Positions 12,333 through 24,717 of a DNA stretch of 64,000 nucleotides are shown here, piece after piece; position 1 is the stretch's first letter, and every line of letters starts with the position of its first letter. The stretch lies in contig JAOWCC010001751.1 in the NCBI GenBank assembly GCA_030867875.1, positions 22,466,026 through 22,530,025 on the forward strand, read 5' to 3'. The notes under the pieces were generated by a model. That model did not search any database and was not told the origin of the DNA. It saw only the letters and a program-made list of their open reading frames with translations. A program made the position numbers and the translations under genes. The DNA is from Actinernus sp. WN-2022 (Eukaryota; Cnidaria; Anthozoa; Actiniaria; Actinernidae).

Positions 12333-12606
12333 ATTTCCATTCACGTCCTTTGGGTTATTTGTCAGCTTCACCCTCTCGAATGACAGCACCTGTCTGGCAA
12401 GTTCTTCTCCAGTGAAAGGCGACTCAGGGTGGACATAAACCCTCCGTGGAGGGGTGGGATCGGCCTCTCCTGCCACAAACCAGGCAGAGTCTGTGTAGGA
12501 GTATCTGTGTCGCTTGTTGTCAAGTGGAATGATGTCCAGTAATACTGCATAGGATTCCAGAGGGTCTAGATCGGTGAATGAAACCCTCAGTGGAGGAAAC
12601 ATGCGC
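12333..12606 (-). CDS. Tbx20-like: Tbx20-like T-box gene, exon 3 (T-box core)
   Basis: A 274-bp exon that encodes the first half of the T-box: RMFPPLRVSFTDLDP, then DNKRHRYSY, WFVAGEAD, VHPESPFTGEEL and SFERVKLTNN. The combination RVSF followed by HP-SPFTGE-L and SFE-VKLTNN fits vertebrate Tbx20 better than Tbx1/10, Tbx4/5 or Tbx15/18/22 as I know them. The minus-strand acceptor is AATAG before G at 12606, and the donor is AAT|GTGAGT at 12333/12332. Exon 2 ends GGGAG and this exon begins GCGCATG, so the join rebuilds the conserved SGRRMFP. The GRRMFP arginines and the Trp of the W-x-VAG block are intact. Confidence 0.95.
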
Positions 12607-13815
12607 CTATTAATAACAATAAAATGAACATATTGATATGGCTTGCGAGTCTAGAATTTGTGTAGTTGCATGAAAGAAGCTCATAAGGTTTTTCTAATAG
12701 CAACGAGAAAAGACAAGGAAAGAGGTATTTGTCTCATGCATTAACTCTTAAAATATCACCCATCTCTTCTCTGGACACGTACAATTCTCTGCAACTGTAG
12801 TAATTTCGATATAAATTATTTATGGTACACAAAAGTATCCTTATGATTGCTCAGTCCAAATAGCTAATAAATTTATAATTTTGTCCTTTTGTATAAATTC
12901 TTGTTAATGTCAACAATATCTGTTTTTTTCTCTCTTAATAACGCATAAAGAATATGGGTTAGCATGGAAATTCACAATTTTTTGACCTTATGGGCCTGCT
13001 TTTTTATGTCTCTCCAGTAGATTCATTTAAAAATCATTTTTTCTCCTAAGCAACTTGATTGGTTATATGATATTTTTTTATTTGTATAAACCAGCTAGTC
13101 AGCTTTTGAAAACAGTTGCCATTAATATCCTCTAAGCAACCTTAAAGCTGCCCGCGGCAATTCTGTTAGACTGATTTGGTCGTTATTTTCTAGTTTTAAG
13201 TGATGGTTCAGATTGCAAGTCCTTCGACAATGGCAAGCTGAGCTCATAGAACTGTTTGCCATTGTCAAAGCCTTGAGCCATTGTTATATAAACTTGCTAT
13301 GAACAAACTTCATTAACATTGTCAGCACTGCTCCGTGGACTGGAAGAATTAATTAGTGAAAACACGCCGCTGACAGACTTCTCGCCTCGCTTGAACATCT
13401 TACGATTCATAATTCATTTCCGTCTCTTGGAGACTTAGCGAACCTCAAACAGAAAACCGAAGTACGTACGCCAATAGCTACGGACAGTTGCAAAAATATT
13501 GCGTTTAATAGAAAAACATTTTCAGTGTTTCCATATAGAGTTATAAAAACATGAGTGGAAGTTTGGGAGATTGAGAAATAGAAACGGGAGCATGTTCCCA
13601 TAGGCGAGTGTTTCCACTACTATTCGAGTTCTTCCAATCTTCTACAAGTGTTTCTAGAACTCTATGGAAAGACGGAAAAAATGTATTTTTCCTTTATAAA
13701 ATAAACGAGTAAAAGCACGGAAAAATGCTCGTTTTATTTGATCATCAAAACATAAATTCTCCCAACTAGCTCAAACGCGCGCTCAACTTTCTATGTTACT
13801 ATAGAGTTTTAAATA

Positions 13816-14011
13816 AGTAGAAACCAACTAGTGTTCCACCACGAATCCTGCAATCTGATTGGCTAAGCTACTCACTATCTATTCTGTGACAGATAGTGAG
13901 TAGATAAAAATCCGGTTTTCATAAGCAAAACAATCATGGCTGCCAAGTCGTCAAGATGTCAAAGAATCTTCTTGTTTCAGTTTAAGATTGAACTACTAGT
14001 TGGTTTCTACT
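13816..14011. mobile_element. Foldback MITE-like element, ~196 bp
   Basis: Terminal inverted repeats AGTAGAAACCAACTAGT (13816-13832) and ACTAGTTGGTTTCTACT (13995-14011) match perfectly over 17 bp. Inside is a second perfect palindrome, CTACTCACTATCT (13868-13880) and its inverse (13891-13903), around a 10-base loop. No open frame is present. Target duplications are not clear. Confidence 0.8.
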
Positions 14012-14041
14012 GTCCAAAACAATTAGACTACTCGCTGTCAA

Positions 14042-14323
14042 CATAGTTAATAGAGTGGAATGGTTAGGAAACTCAGGGACCTTCTTTGTTATATGTCTTT
14101 GTTAGCTTTTTTCAACCACTACCGTGCACAAAACACAATAGAAATTCCAACATGTTAATCAATCAGCCAATAGAAACGTGTGAGTTCAGTCGTTCAGGGA
14201 ACGCTAATGAACTATGATCGTGCACAATCTTTTATCTTACCCCTTCCAACCTAAATCGCAGCGCCTTTGTTAGCCCTTTTGAAGTTTGCCGGGTTTCCTA
14301 ACCATTCCACTCTATTAACTATG
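14042..14323. mobile_element. MITE with 31-bp terminal inverted repeats and 7-bp target duplication
   Basis: The left end CATAGTTAATAGAGTGGAAT (continuing to 14072) is the exact inverse of 14293-14323. CTGTCAA flanks both ends (14035-14041 and 14324-14330), giving a clean 7-bp target-site duplication. The element is 282 bp with no coding capacity. The ends do not match a superfamily I can name confidently; P-like elements make 7-8 bp duplications, but that alone is weak evidence. Confidence 0.9.
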
Positions 14324-14815
14324 CTGTCAATTTATATGGCTTCAACTATCAGCCGATAGAAACTTCAAGCTCATAGTCTAATTGTTAAATATAACACGGC
14401 TTTCAGCCATATAAGGCTATATATTTTATAAACAAATTTAGAATACATAACTGTGATAGTATTGCAAACAACATGTGTGCTTTTTCCTAACTTTTATATC
14501 AAACACCTCTAATTAAGCAATAGACCACACAAACCTTCGGCTTGTGATTTTCAAGCATTTCTTGTTTTCTCCCAAGATCCCGCGTGCTTTATTTCGCCAG
14601 TAAACACATTGAAATGTGTTATCTATTGCTTTTATGATATAACTACAACACAACGCAAGCAGGCGTGCCGATTCCTTTGTGTTTACCGGTACAATAGACC
14701 ATAGACTTTTTGAGTCTATAAGCCAATCAAAGCGCTCGTATACTATCTGGATTATATTATAAACGCAAATAGAAAAGACTCTTTTTACATTCTATTTGAA
14801 ACCTGCTTTAGTTTA

Positions 14816-14899
14816 CCCTGGGTGCCAGAGGTTCTAGCCAAAGTTTAGGATCGAAACTTTGTCTTAGAGAGGGCAGTAGAACCTCTGGCACCCAGGGTA
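14816..14899. mobile_element. 84-bp foldback element with 11-bp target duplication
   Basis: Inverted arms contain CCCTGGGTGCCAGAGGTTCT (from 14816) and AGAACCTCTGGCACCCAGGG (ending 14897). The direct repeat GCTTTAGTTTA flanks the element at 14805-14815 and 14900-14910. The small size and perfect arms indicate a recently inserted or stable hairpin element. A degenerate relative with CCCTGG..ACCAGAGCTTCT occurs near 27427-27450. Confidence 0.87.
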
Positions 14900-16014
14900 G
14901 CTTTAGTTTAGATTTCCTGTCTGCCAACTCTATGCTTATAGTCAACTATTGAAAGGCTGGCTTCCTGGCGTAGAAGAACAACCGGTCGTGTATATCTCTT
15001 ATAGGAAATATTGTGCAGGAGAAAGAAAAGACCAAAAAGATCTTGACCCTGAGAGTCAATGACAAGTAATTTGCCTTACAAAGAAAAATAATTAATCTTA
15101 ATCAAAGTTTCAGATAGAATTTGGTGCAAAATTCAGGCAATGGGACAAAATATGCGAAAGGATTAGTTACTCCACTGCAAATCGCGGTTGATGCTGTAGA
15201 TACCATCAGGGAGAATTTACTGCTTTGCAGTGCTAAATTATTGCGATGTGTTCGTTCAGTACAGTTCGTCTACGCCGGTTTTTTTGTCGTTGATCCCGGT
15301 CATGAATTGGGTGTTAGGATTAAGACTGAAAACTCAATGAAACTAATTTCTTTTCGACTTCTTCCTTCTGCTCCTCGAACATTCCATACTAATATTTCAG
15401 TATCTTAGAATTAATTATATTAAACACTTTACCGCTTTAAGATCTATTGGCAAGCGATATGCCCTTTGACAGTCGAAAAGAAAAACACCCACATACAAAA
15501 AAGATTTCCTTATATTCCTATTGAGGCAATGGCAAAATTAAAAACAATAAAACATCAGAAAAAATACTTCATACTTTCCGTGACTTTCTCTGTTCTTATC
15601 TCGCAATCAACTGAGAGTAGTTTTGTCTTTAAAATCTAAAGCAGCCGTTGTTTGAACAGTTCGGAAGATGACTCAAGTCAGGCCGGAAACTCATTCGTTT
15701 CAGATGAAACCCGAATCAAGGGCATACCTTTAATCTCGATGGTACGCACAATAACAGAGGTAATGATAATATGACCACCAACGCAATAGAGCATCCTCAT
15801 TAAAGGTCGGCGGGAAAAAACTTTAAAGCTGTAAATAGCAACTGGAAATTTATCACCTTGTATAATAGTTACGATTGTTGGCGTCTGTTAATGTGTGATG
15901 GGTGTTAAACTTAGTACCATAGCAAACATGTGGAAGTTGAGGTAGTGGTGAGTAAAACGGTTTGTGGGCTGAAAAATAAAAAGGATGGATTGAGTTTAAC
16001 AAGGATGCGTTCTT

Positions 16015-16220
16015 TTGGGACATATTGCGGCTGTTCCGAAAAAGGATATACCAATAAAACAATGTTGTTTATATTATCAAACAAAACAAAATCCCAGATC
16101 GTGTACTAAAACTAGCGATTGCTTTCTACATTTCGGGAGATAAATATCTGCAAGATTTCGAGGTATTCTAATTTCGGAATAGCGGAATATGTCTCAATTC
16201 AAAACAACGCGCCCATTGTG
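16015..16220 (+). repeat. Diverged repeat, copy 1 (partner 20755-21000)
   Basis: Shared ordered blocks with 20755-21000 in the same orientation include CAATGTTGTTTA, TTA(T)CAAACA, GTACTAAAA/ATACTAAAAGCA, TATCTGCA and TTTGAGGTA/TTCGAGGTATT. Divergence is substantial. It could be an old local duplication within the intron or two insertions of one element. Confidence 0.6.
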
Positions 16221-17119
16221 TATTACAAAGTATGCCGTTGTTTTGGCACATTCTATACAATGTTATTTCGTGTTCAGAAAATGTTTGTTCATCCTTCGCT
16301 AAACACGTATCGATCGATATCTTGGTGTTTATTGGATTTGTCCATTGTGAATTTATAAACGATGCTATATTTGGTCTGTGACATATTTTTGAGTGGAATT
16401 CTGGGGCAATTAAATTAACCGCAATAGGGCGTGCTCTGGCGGTACTTTAGTAAAGGTACAGAAAAAGGGAAAAGGACGGAATCATTCCCTCTATCACGTG
16501 TTTCTTAAACATCCTAATCGAAACATGAACGTCTCATCATATCACGGAAGACTTCTTTAAGGTTGACGCTTTCCCGGTGGGTTCTCCGTTTAGCAATAAA
16601 AACATGGGATTTTGCACAAAGTGTACGACTCAGATCGACAGAAACAGATTCAGACCTGTCCTTTGACGGTACGGGATACAATTAGCAAGAAGTGCCTGAT
16701 ATTAACTCTGCGGCATCGTGTAATTCATGTAATGAATCACGGATGGCATTAATTTACGTACTATCTATGCCTAATCGCTTTTCCGTAATAGATGCATGCG
16801 GCGAGAGAAGACTTAACGGACTCTTTTAATATTCATTTTCAAATCGGCATTCCTCTGTATATGATTGTTGTGTGCCATTACATAAAGAAAAATCGCCCAA
16901 GATCACCCTTTAAGTTAAATACTCGTCATATTGGCGGGAAACTGAGCCGTTATTAAGTAGCACGTCATTTCATAAAGTGACATTCGATACACGCTGAGTT
17001 TGGTCTCGTAACAATTCTAAAATTAAATTTGGCCTTCCGAATCACTGTTTTGACAAACAGAAACCTCTCTCTCATTGCAGCACTCATTTGTCCATCATTC
17101 TCTCTGTGTTTGCATTTAC

Positions 17120-17380
17120 ATTTACAATTATTCTGTTTTACCACTCGAAGGTGGACGGAGAATCTCAACAGGCTTAAAGCCCCTCTATGGAGGTTTCCGA
17201 GGGCCTACGATTTATCGTCCTTATCCGAGAAGACGTGAAGGTCTAACCGTTTACTGTATTATGTAAAGGCAGTACCTTCTACTCAGTTATTTTAAGACCC
17301 TGTGTGTTGGTCCGGTTTGAACCCGCGACCACCCGCTTGACGGTCCGGAGCTTAACCACTGAGCTAACCGGGAGGTGTGT
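17120..17380 (-). mobile_element. tRNA-derived SINE (minus strand)
   Basis: On the minus strand the head at 17374-17305 reads CCGGTTAGCTCAGTGGTTAA (A-box like), followed by GCGGGTTCAAACCGG (B-box like): an internal RNA polymerase III promoter derived from a tRNA. The D and T stems do not pair properly, so this is not a functional tRNA gene. The body continues leftward to about 17120 with CGATAAATCGTAGG and AACCTCCATAGAGGGG. Confidence 0.75.
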
Positions 17381-18189
17381 TTAAGGTTTGACAAAGTTAA
17401 TCGAAAGTCCCCATTTATCTCTATGGAACTTATTTACTCATCAATTATGCACAACCATTTGACGTCTGAGCGGTGGAGAAAACGAAGCCTGTTCGTCAAA
17501 ACAGCACGATATATCCGCTCCTCGGTTTCTGAGTGATTCCGTTAATAGTGCTGCCGTCCTAAAACACCCTCTTCAGATGTCAGGGAGATAACATCACAAT
17601 AATAATCAAAGTGCTCTTTATAATCGATGAATTGTGATAGGGCTTTAGTGGGATTAGCCCGCGAAACGTTATCAAAAACCGGCCTTATCTAAAGCTACTT
17701 TTAGAACGTCCGTCTGTTTCTTTCATGCGAAACGCGCGCGCGTTGTTTAGCAACTTGGACCCTTAAACAAGGCCGATCACATCCAAAAGGAAAATACCTT
17801 TCTGAAAATAAAACTCACTCGAGTCTTGAAAATTATCTTTGATTGTCTTTAAAAGCACTTTTCTGGCCTTTACATTACCGCGCAAAAAAAATGCGCCCCT
17901 CTAAGACTCGTTCTGTTCTGTTTACATTTCTTTACTTTACCCCTAAAACCTGTATTCTTTTTATTAAAATGTTCCAGAAATGTTGATTTCTGGTTGAAAA
18001 TCAATGGCGCGGTACGGGTAAGTAAATAATGGAGTTCTCTGTGATGGCCGTTTAGTCGATTCGCTGGATGTTACTTATTCATGAATGCATGGTGAATCAT
18101 GAATAAGTGGAGAATACAGCTTCTCTCGCTGCGGTTTTAGTACGAAGAAACCTTGAAACCCTTTTATGTTTATGGCAAGCTATTCAAAT

Positions 18190-18339
18190 CTTGCTCTTGC
18201 TCCGAGGTTTTTTTCCGGGATCTCTGGTTTTGAGTCCTCCATAAAAACCTACGCCCTAAGTTGAATTCGATCTGTAGTTTAGCCGGGTCCTGACTTTGAT
18301 CAGCTCCTATGGTTGTTTCAGGTTCCGTTCAAATTCAGA
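18190..18339 (+). mobile_element. 5'-truncated SINE, same family as 52.3 and 54.0 kb
   Basis: Lacks the tRNA-like head but contains the body blocks TTGCTC..GCTCCGAGG, CATAAAAACCTACG, GAATTCGATCTGTAG, AGCCGGGTCCTG, CCTATGGTTGTTTCAGG and ends near AAATTCAG. These match, in order, the reverse complement of 54036-54338. Confidence 0.8.
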
Positions 18340-20754
18340 GTTTTTCAGAGTAAGAGCTTATTGAAGTCACAATAAAATAGGGTATATATTTTAAAAGCTT
18401 CATTTCGGGATTACTCATTTAGTCGCTCATTTAGTTCCTCTTGTTTTCACACTTAACTGCACAAGTCTTTAACAAGGCGCATTATCGTCTATGGTTACAC
18501 AATCATAGGTTTTGTTCCTTTTTCAAGACAATAATTCGCGCACCGTTTTGTAGTCCAGAATCCAGATGCGTTAAATAACATTGTATGTGGTGATAAAAGC
18601 AAAGAAAAGTTAACTTCATTCAATGCCTAGACTGATGACCTTATCTGAGGAACCTATGAAACAACTCCTTCCTAAGAAGACCAAGTAATTTACTATGCAG
18701 AGCCAATGCCACCTTTTTGAAGGTGGCATCTTCATTGTTATTTTAAGAACCAGCTGTCTAATGCCTTTCCAAGTATGCTTCATTCTCAAAAGCCGCCCAT
18801 GTCAGTAGTACGAACCGTGACAACGGCGGCACGCATCTTTTTATTTATCGAACTAAAATTTGTTGCGCGCAAGCAATAAAAAAGCTAGCTTATTTTCATT
18901 TTAACCAGCACCTGTACAACCGAGCCTCGTAGAAAGTTCATACTAGTTTTATTGCGACCTCACGCATGCAATGTTTACCTTTTTTTTAGCTGTAATCAAT
19001 TGGGACACACATTTGTGTATGTGACGAAGAGCTTAGAAATAGTTTTCAAAAAAAGCCAATTAGTACAATGATGACCCACAAAAGTGAGTTAGTATATATA
19101 GGTAGTAATAGTCCTGTAAGTGTTCTTAATGTCACCAAAAAGCGCTTCTGAGTGAAGGTTAGCCATGAGTAATACAGGGAAAGGAAAACAATCAATATTA
19201 TTTAGTCTACGTCCAGTACGCCCTTTCTATCAACGTTGATCACGTAGAGACTGTGCATGCAGGCATGCTTCTCAGTAAAAATATTTCTTGGAGCAAGAAG
19301 ACTTGATGTTTCAACATGCTTTTAGCAGTTTAAAGTGAGACATGAGTTACTGGTACATCTGGATTTTCCCTTCAATTATGAGACAGGCTGTGAAAATAAT
19401 TCTTAACTCTAGAAACCTCAGGAACTCTTCAATTAAACACGAACGTTTATGGTTGTAATTGCCGGCATCATATCAATTTGAAATTATGACGCAGCTTTGC
19501 TTTATCATTGGACTGTATTTCTCGACATTAAAGAACTACAGACTCATAATAGACAACTGCTTTGCAAAAATGCAGAAAAAAATAGGAGATAAATGAAAAG
19601 AGAACACTTTTTAGCCAACTACTTTTAGAATGCTCTCATTTCATGTTTAAAACCATCTCACGTTAAAATAAACCATAGCTTTGTTCTTGCACAAAATTTA
19701 GTACTAACATAAGACAGTGGCTTTCTTTATTTCAGATAATACTAGGGCACCCTGCAATTAACATTATGGCTTGAACTATTGTGACCAGCTTTGTTAAACC
19801 ACAAGCACTTAACTGGGAGTATGTGTATGAGTTAAGAAGACGCCTTGAAACCTAATTGCACCTCGTCAAAGGACAAAGACGTAGTGCAGCTTTGCACGTT
19901 GCATAAACAGTCACATTATAAAGATATAAAGAACGCATAGATCATAGAAATATGTTAGAGTCGAAAAGTGTTATTATTAGGGGACTGTTTGGAGGGATTG
20001 TTTGTGTGGTGCAAATTGCACGTATATGAACTACAAGCTAGCCTTAAAATGTTAGTCTGCGGAATTTGGCCCAGGGTAGGTTGTTTATGGGTTATTTACA
20101 CCCTATGGCGTGTGTACATAAATAAAAAAATTACCGCGTTTCTGACCTTTCTGCCTTAGTAAATGATCATCTAATATAATGTAATGATGATGAAGGAAAG
20201 TCGGCTTTGAAGCCGAACCGTGGACCGATCTATTATTCTGTCATTTTCCCGACTGAAGAGTGCTCTGTGTTTGTAATAAACCACCTAGTAATTATAACTA
20301 AATGCACAGCTCGTAGAACTTTCTTTTAACAATTTTCAACAAAATGTAGTAATATTTAGTCTTCCGTGTCATTACTGTATCACTTTGTGAAACCGAGTCT
20401 TTATTAATTCCCGAAATACAAATGTCCGAAATCATTAGTAATGGTTTTTTAATTGCACTTTTGGATGCCTTTTCTATCCATAATGAAGTTAAACTTTGAG
20501 AATTATCCTAAATGTTGGTTTGAAAGATTCAAAATAGAATAAGAAGCAATCTATATGTTGTATTACATGTTTTTCTATGTCGTAAACCTTGAGATTGTTG
20601 GCCATGTACAGTCTGATATCAGTTTAACACATAAATACGGAAGAGAAAAGGATGGAAAAGAAAGGGGAAGTTGGTGATAGAGCAGTGAAGGTGGTCTTAT
20701 AAGAATGACAGCTGATCCAGATCAGTTTTAGAAACGAAATTAGAGTCGTAGGGT

Positions 20755-21000
20755 GCGCCGGTTTTTTTGGAACATATTCCTGGGATTTTGTAAAATAAAT
20801 ATCCCGAGAAAACCAATGTTGTTTACATTAGCAAACATAAACATTAATTCCAGAGGACATACTAAAAGCATCGACGACTTTCTCCATATCAGAGAACGGA
20901 TATCTGCAGGAATTTGAGGTACTGGATAAGTTCCAGAAAACTATCCCTTAGTCTTAACTCAGTTCAACCGAAACAGTAGAAAGCCACCAATAGAGCAGGA
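20755..21000 (+). repeat. Diverged repeat, copy 2 (partner 16015-16220)
   Basis: Same blocks and order as copy 1, about 4.7 kb apart in the same T-box intron. It also contains GAAAGCCACCAATAGAGCA near its end, similar to CCACCAACGCAATAGAGCA at about 15776, so the homology may extend beyond the core. Confidence 0.6.
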
Positions 21001-24000
21001 GGTAAATAAATGGAATGTACAAGGCCTGAAAACACTCAAACAACAGTTTTTGCATACTTCGGTCCTTCTGGAGTTCAAACTAACTAAGAACGCGCAGTGT
21101 TTTTTGATTAATTTAGAAATATTTTCAATACTGAGATTCCTTCAAGAATGTGATACCAAAGACATACATAGTACTTAAGCATCACTGTTATCGGTTCTGC
21201 TTGTCGTTTCTTATTCGTTGTGTTTTTCAGTTTGTAACTGAAAGCTAGTAATTATTCTTTCAGTTGTACGAATCCTTGATTTCGAACACATAAAACAGTG
21301 AACAGAAAACATGAGAATGTTGTCAAGTAATTAGGAACTAGTGATCGTTAGATCTCAGTCAAGAAAAGAGAATAAGGAATGATAATAACTATGGCTGGCA
21401 CAGACAAAAAGCGCGCGAAGCTAAGTGAGCAGTGCGACGAACGTGAGACGGATGCAACCCATAAAACAAATGAACAGATATACCGTTAAAAGATATACGT
21501 CTTCAGTGATAGGTTGATTTGACCGAGAAAAAGACTTTGGGAAGTCAATTGGTGGACTATAAAGCTAAGAGCTATCGTGTAATTAGTTAGTAAATAGAAT
21601 AAAAAATAGACTTGTTGCACCAGCCATGTTGCTCCGTTATTCGTAGTTTAGATGTAGAGCAAAAGGACAAGCCTTAAAGATGGTAAGACAAAAAGCAATG
21701 AAACTACTCAGAAGTAAGTAAAAAAGAAAACACTTGACATGACTGGAACTGTCGGAAATACTGAGAAACCGCAAAACCACAAGGAAGAAGCAAGGGGTTG
21801 CTCGAGCCACTGCTTTATAGTGCTTTGTAGCTACACTTGAGACAAGTTGATCTACCCGATTGGGCTCAATTAGCGAGCAAATGGCTCCCCTTCCTTCTGA
21901 GCGTTTGAGTTAGGCTAGCGCTGTTCTCTCATCGGAAATAAATCGTAATTATTAGAGCACGAATACATTGTTCCATTACACTCGTACGCTTCTCGTTTTA
22001 ATGGTCGCACTTAAGCTTGGTCAGTTTTAACAAAGGAAGCATGTGTTGGGTCGGGATTTTTTATCTCAGTAGAGCAGGATAAAACTAGTTTCGAAAATAT
22101 AGTGCCTTTAAAAGCGATCCTTAATATGGTCGTTCTTATATGATTTCTGAATAATTGAATACATTGTTCTTGTCGGTGAGCTTTTGAAGGAGCTAGAAGA
22201 CTTGAAAGTATGAACAATTCGATTGCGCGCTGCCGTTTATTTTTACGGGGATATTTGAGTCAATTCGTATGCGATTTAAGCTACTTTCGGGTTTAAGTTT
22301 TTGTTTTTCCAAAACGCTGTTTCGGATGCGAAACGAACAAACCAAAATCCTGCTGAAATAGCTAGGGAATTCTTCAGTCATCACTAGTAGATCACTGAGT
22401 GTTCTTATACTAGTCATAACTAGTATACGTCTGCAGATGGCCGGAGTTGCGTTCTGGATCAATTTAAAGTGGTTTAACATAAATATAACAAAATATCTTC
22501 TAGTACGAGAACCATACGTACATATCGATATAGTAGCCGTTTCTTTTAACACTCTGCCAGGATATTCACTCTCTTATCATCAGTATTCGCTTCCCAATCA
22601 CACACGATACGGTTTTAAACACAGTACTGGATTATGTACTAGATGCAGAACGTTACTGAAACTACTCGGCGCTAAATAATATCGGCTTCCTCTCATATCT
22701 CCATCATGTTATTGACTCTTTTCTCTTCTTCAGAAATACAATTTCATTACCATTGTTTTGCCCTTACTGAACATTAAAAGCCTCAGTTAAAGTCACAATC
22801 AGTTAAGGTGTTTGGTTTGAGTACGTTTTGACGCCATGATGTTTGTTGGTGTTTTTCTTCATTCAGATTTCAATTTTCCGGCCTCACTGCGTTACTCTAA
22901 AACCTTTTCATTGGCCTGCTTTAAGATTCAGCGCATCAAAAGACTTTGATCTTATCTTAAAGCGTTAGGGAATGCTAGAAATCTTCATGTGCGAAAAAAA
23001 CTACGCCAAAATCGAAGGTACTCTCCTTTTCCGACAAGCGACAATTGAGAAAACTGAAAAAGCATCTCCGTCCATGGCCAGAAACGGAACCTCTTCAGAG
23101 CAGAAAAGAAAGAGGAAAATACCTTTGAAACAACAAGTGCAGTTGTGGTGGTTTAGCTTTGTTCTTTTTTCGCCGAGATCAGATGAAATCAAAGTTAAGA
23201 GCCGAGAAACGAGTACCGCAGGGTTGTAATCAGCAACTGATAGCTGTTAGTTGTGTCTTCAATGCCCCAAGAGCAACGAGTGTCCGTTCTTTTGTTGCGC
23301 GTAAGCTTTGTAGACTGATTCACGATTCAAAAGCAATCCGTATACATTAGGTTTCGGGAAGGGTCTGTATAGGTTTCTAAAGCTTAAAAAATGTCAGCTT
23401 TTATTTCATCTCGCACGGGTAACAGTTAAATCATTTTTTTGTGTTTAAGAGTATTCTATTTTATTCTAAATTAGCGACGCGTGTCGAGAAGTTGAAAGCA
23501 AATGCGTCGTTTTGAAGGCAACGCATCAACACGGCTTATCAACACACCTTTCAGTAGAATAACCTACAATCTGAGACAACGGCGACTTGAAAACGCCGTC
23601 TGTGGCCGCGCGCTTTTCCTAAGGTAATAGAATAAAAGTAGCGTGTTGTTGTTGAAACTTTAGATGCAGATCTGGTGTTTTTATCCATGAAAGGATCACG
23701 TGTCAAAGTTTTCGGGAAAAGACTTCATCACCCATAGACCACAAACCCAAACCGTTCCATAAAAAAGAACATGAATTCGACAGACAGAAACGTTGTTAAA
23801 CTTTAAGACGACGAATTTTGCACCCCTTTTAATTCAGGTAAATCCGTTGGACTCTTAAAATTTCAATGCCATCTAAGTAGCATGACTATTTCGGGCTCTT
23901 TCTTTGTTAAATATTTATTAAAAAGTGAAAACTAGCTCCCATTTTGGCTTTCTCAAGGTGGTAGACCCAAAACCGCAAGACTGCAAGGGTCTAGAAATAG

Positions 24001-24506
24001 CCACAATAACTACCTCGGATTAACAAGTATGCCGTTCTACTTCCACAAACCTAAATACTAAAGAAAAGATTTCGAGAGGCACATAAAAGGGCCTGCGGGA
24101 TTTTGGTTTTGCTCGTGTGGGGTCCGAAGTTTAAAACAATAAAAAAAGAGGCAATTTGTTCCTATCCAGATGGGAGCATAATTTTAAAAGTCATTCTCCA
24201 GGGCAGCTTTTAGCTTTTTTCTAATTGTGGTTGGATTGTTTTTATTATTCGTTATTCCAAGCATTTTATTGCCTCAAGGGACAAATTTCTGATTTATATT
24301 CGATTGAGTAAATATTTTTGCTCTTAAGCTTAGCAATACGATTACCAATAAAACACCTTCACCTTACAATTTTATTTAATGGTAATACTTGAGAGTTCGT
24401 CAGTTATAACCATCTTGTAAAGACGTGTCGTTGACCTAGATATCGGTTCATTGCCGGGGGCTTTAGCAAGAGTGACCGTTAGTTAAAGTGTGACTACGGC
24501 ACATAC

Positions 24507-24717
24507 CTCCCGCTTTTCGTAATGATCATCTCCGTTCCAAGTCGGTAGAAGCATTCCCATAACTCTCTCCCTTCGAGGACTGCCTGCGGCTTCCTACGTT
24601 CCGTAGCATCGCTACAATCATCGAGTAATTTGCGTTTCTTGGTGGAAGATGAGGGCTGTTCTCCGGTGGATTCGTTAGCCACGTTGTCATCAGCTTGTCC
24701 ACACTCCAGTTTATTCC
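24507..24717 (-). CDS. Tbx20-like: Tbx20-like T-box gene, exon 2 (linker and start of T-box)
   Basis: This 211-bp exon encodes residues 27-97. It has an acidic/serine-rich linker with a basic STKKRK patch (possible nuclear localisation signal, about residues 52-56), then the T-box entry ELWECFYRLGTEMIITKSGR. The acceptor TATCCGCAG precedes GG at 24717, and the donor is GGGAG|GTATGT at 24507/24506. The exon enters with two bases of a Gly codon completing exon 1 and leaves with two bases of an Arg codon that exon 3 completes. The sequence LGTEMIITKSGRRMFP across the junction is invariant or nearly so in T-box proteins; TKSGRR (not TKAGRR) is what I recall for Tbx20. Confidence 0.93.

Larger units (their letters stand above)
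12607..24506 (-). other. T-box gene intron 2 (11.9 kb)
   Basis: The longest intron of the gene. It carries foldback elements at 13816-14011, 14042-14323 and 14816-14899, a tRNA-derived SINE on the minus strand (about 17120-17380), a 5'-truncated copy of a second SINE family (18190-18339), and a diverged repeat pair (16015-16220 and 20755-21000). I see no coding exon. Open frames at 15121-15408, 22193-22552 (minus) and 22972-23229 have no recognised motif. The stretches 14.9-16.0, 18.4-20.7 and 21.0-24.5 kb hold nothing I can assign. Confidence 0.7.

Noticed and set aside
12333..12606. Assignment of the T-box gene to Brachyury, Tbx1/10 or Tbx4/5
   Set aside because: RVSF, HPESPFTGEEL and SFERVKLTNN fit Tbx20 better, and the N-terminal FSIASLV motif agrees. 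A phylogeny would be decisive, and Tbx15/18/22 affinity is not fully excluded.
17305..17374. Functional tRNA gene on the minus strand
   Set aside because: A and B boxes are visible, but D, anticodon and T stems do not pair and the sequence continues into a SINE body.
22193..22552. 119-aa minus-strand open frame as a gene
   Set aside because: No recognisable domain, lies inside T-box intron 2, and overlaps another open frame on the opposite strand.
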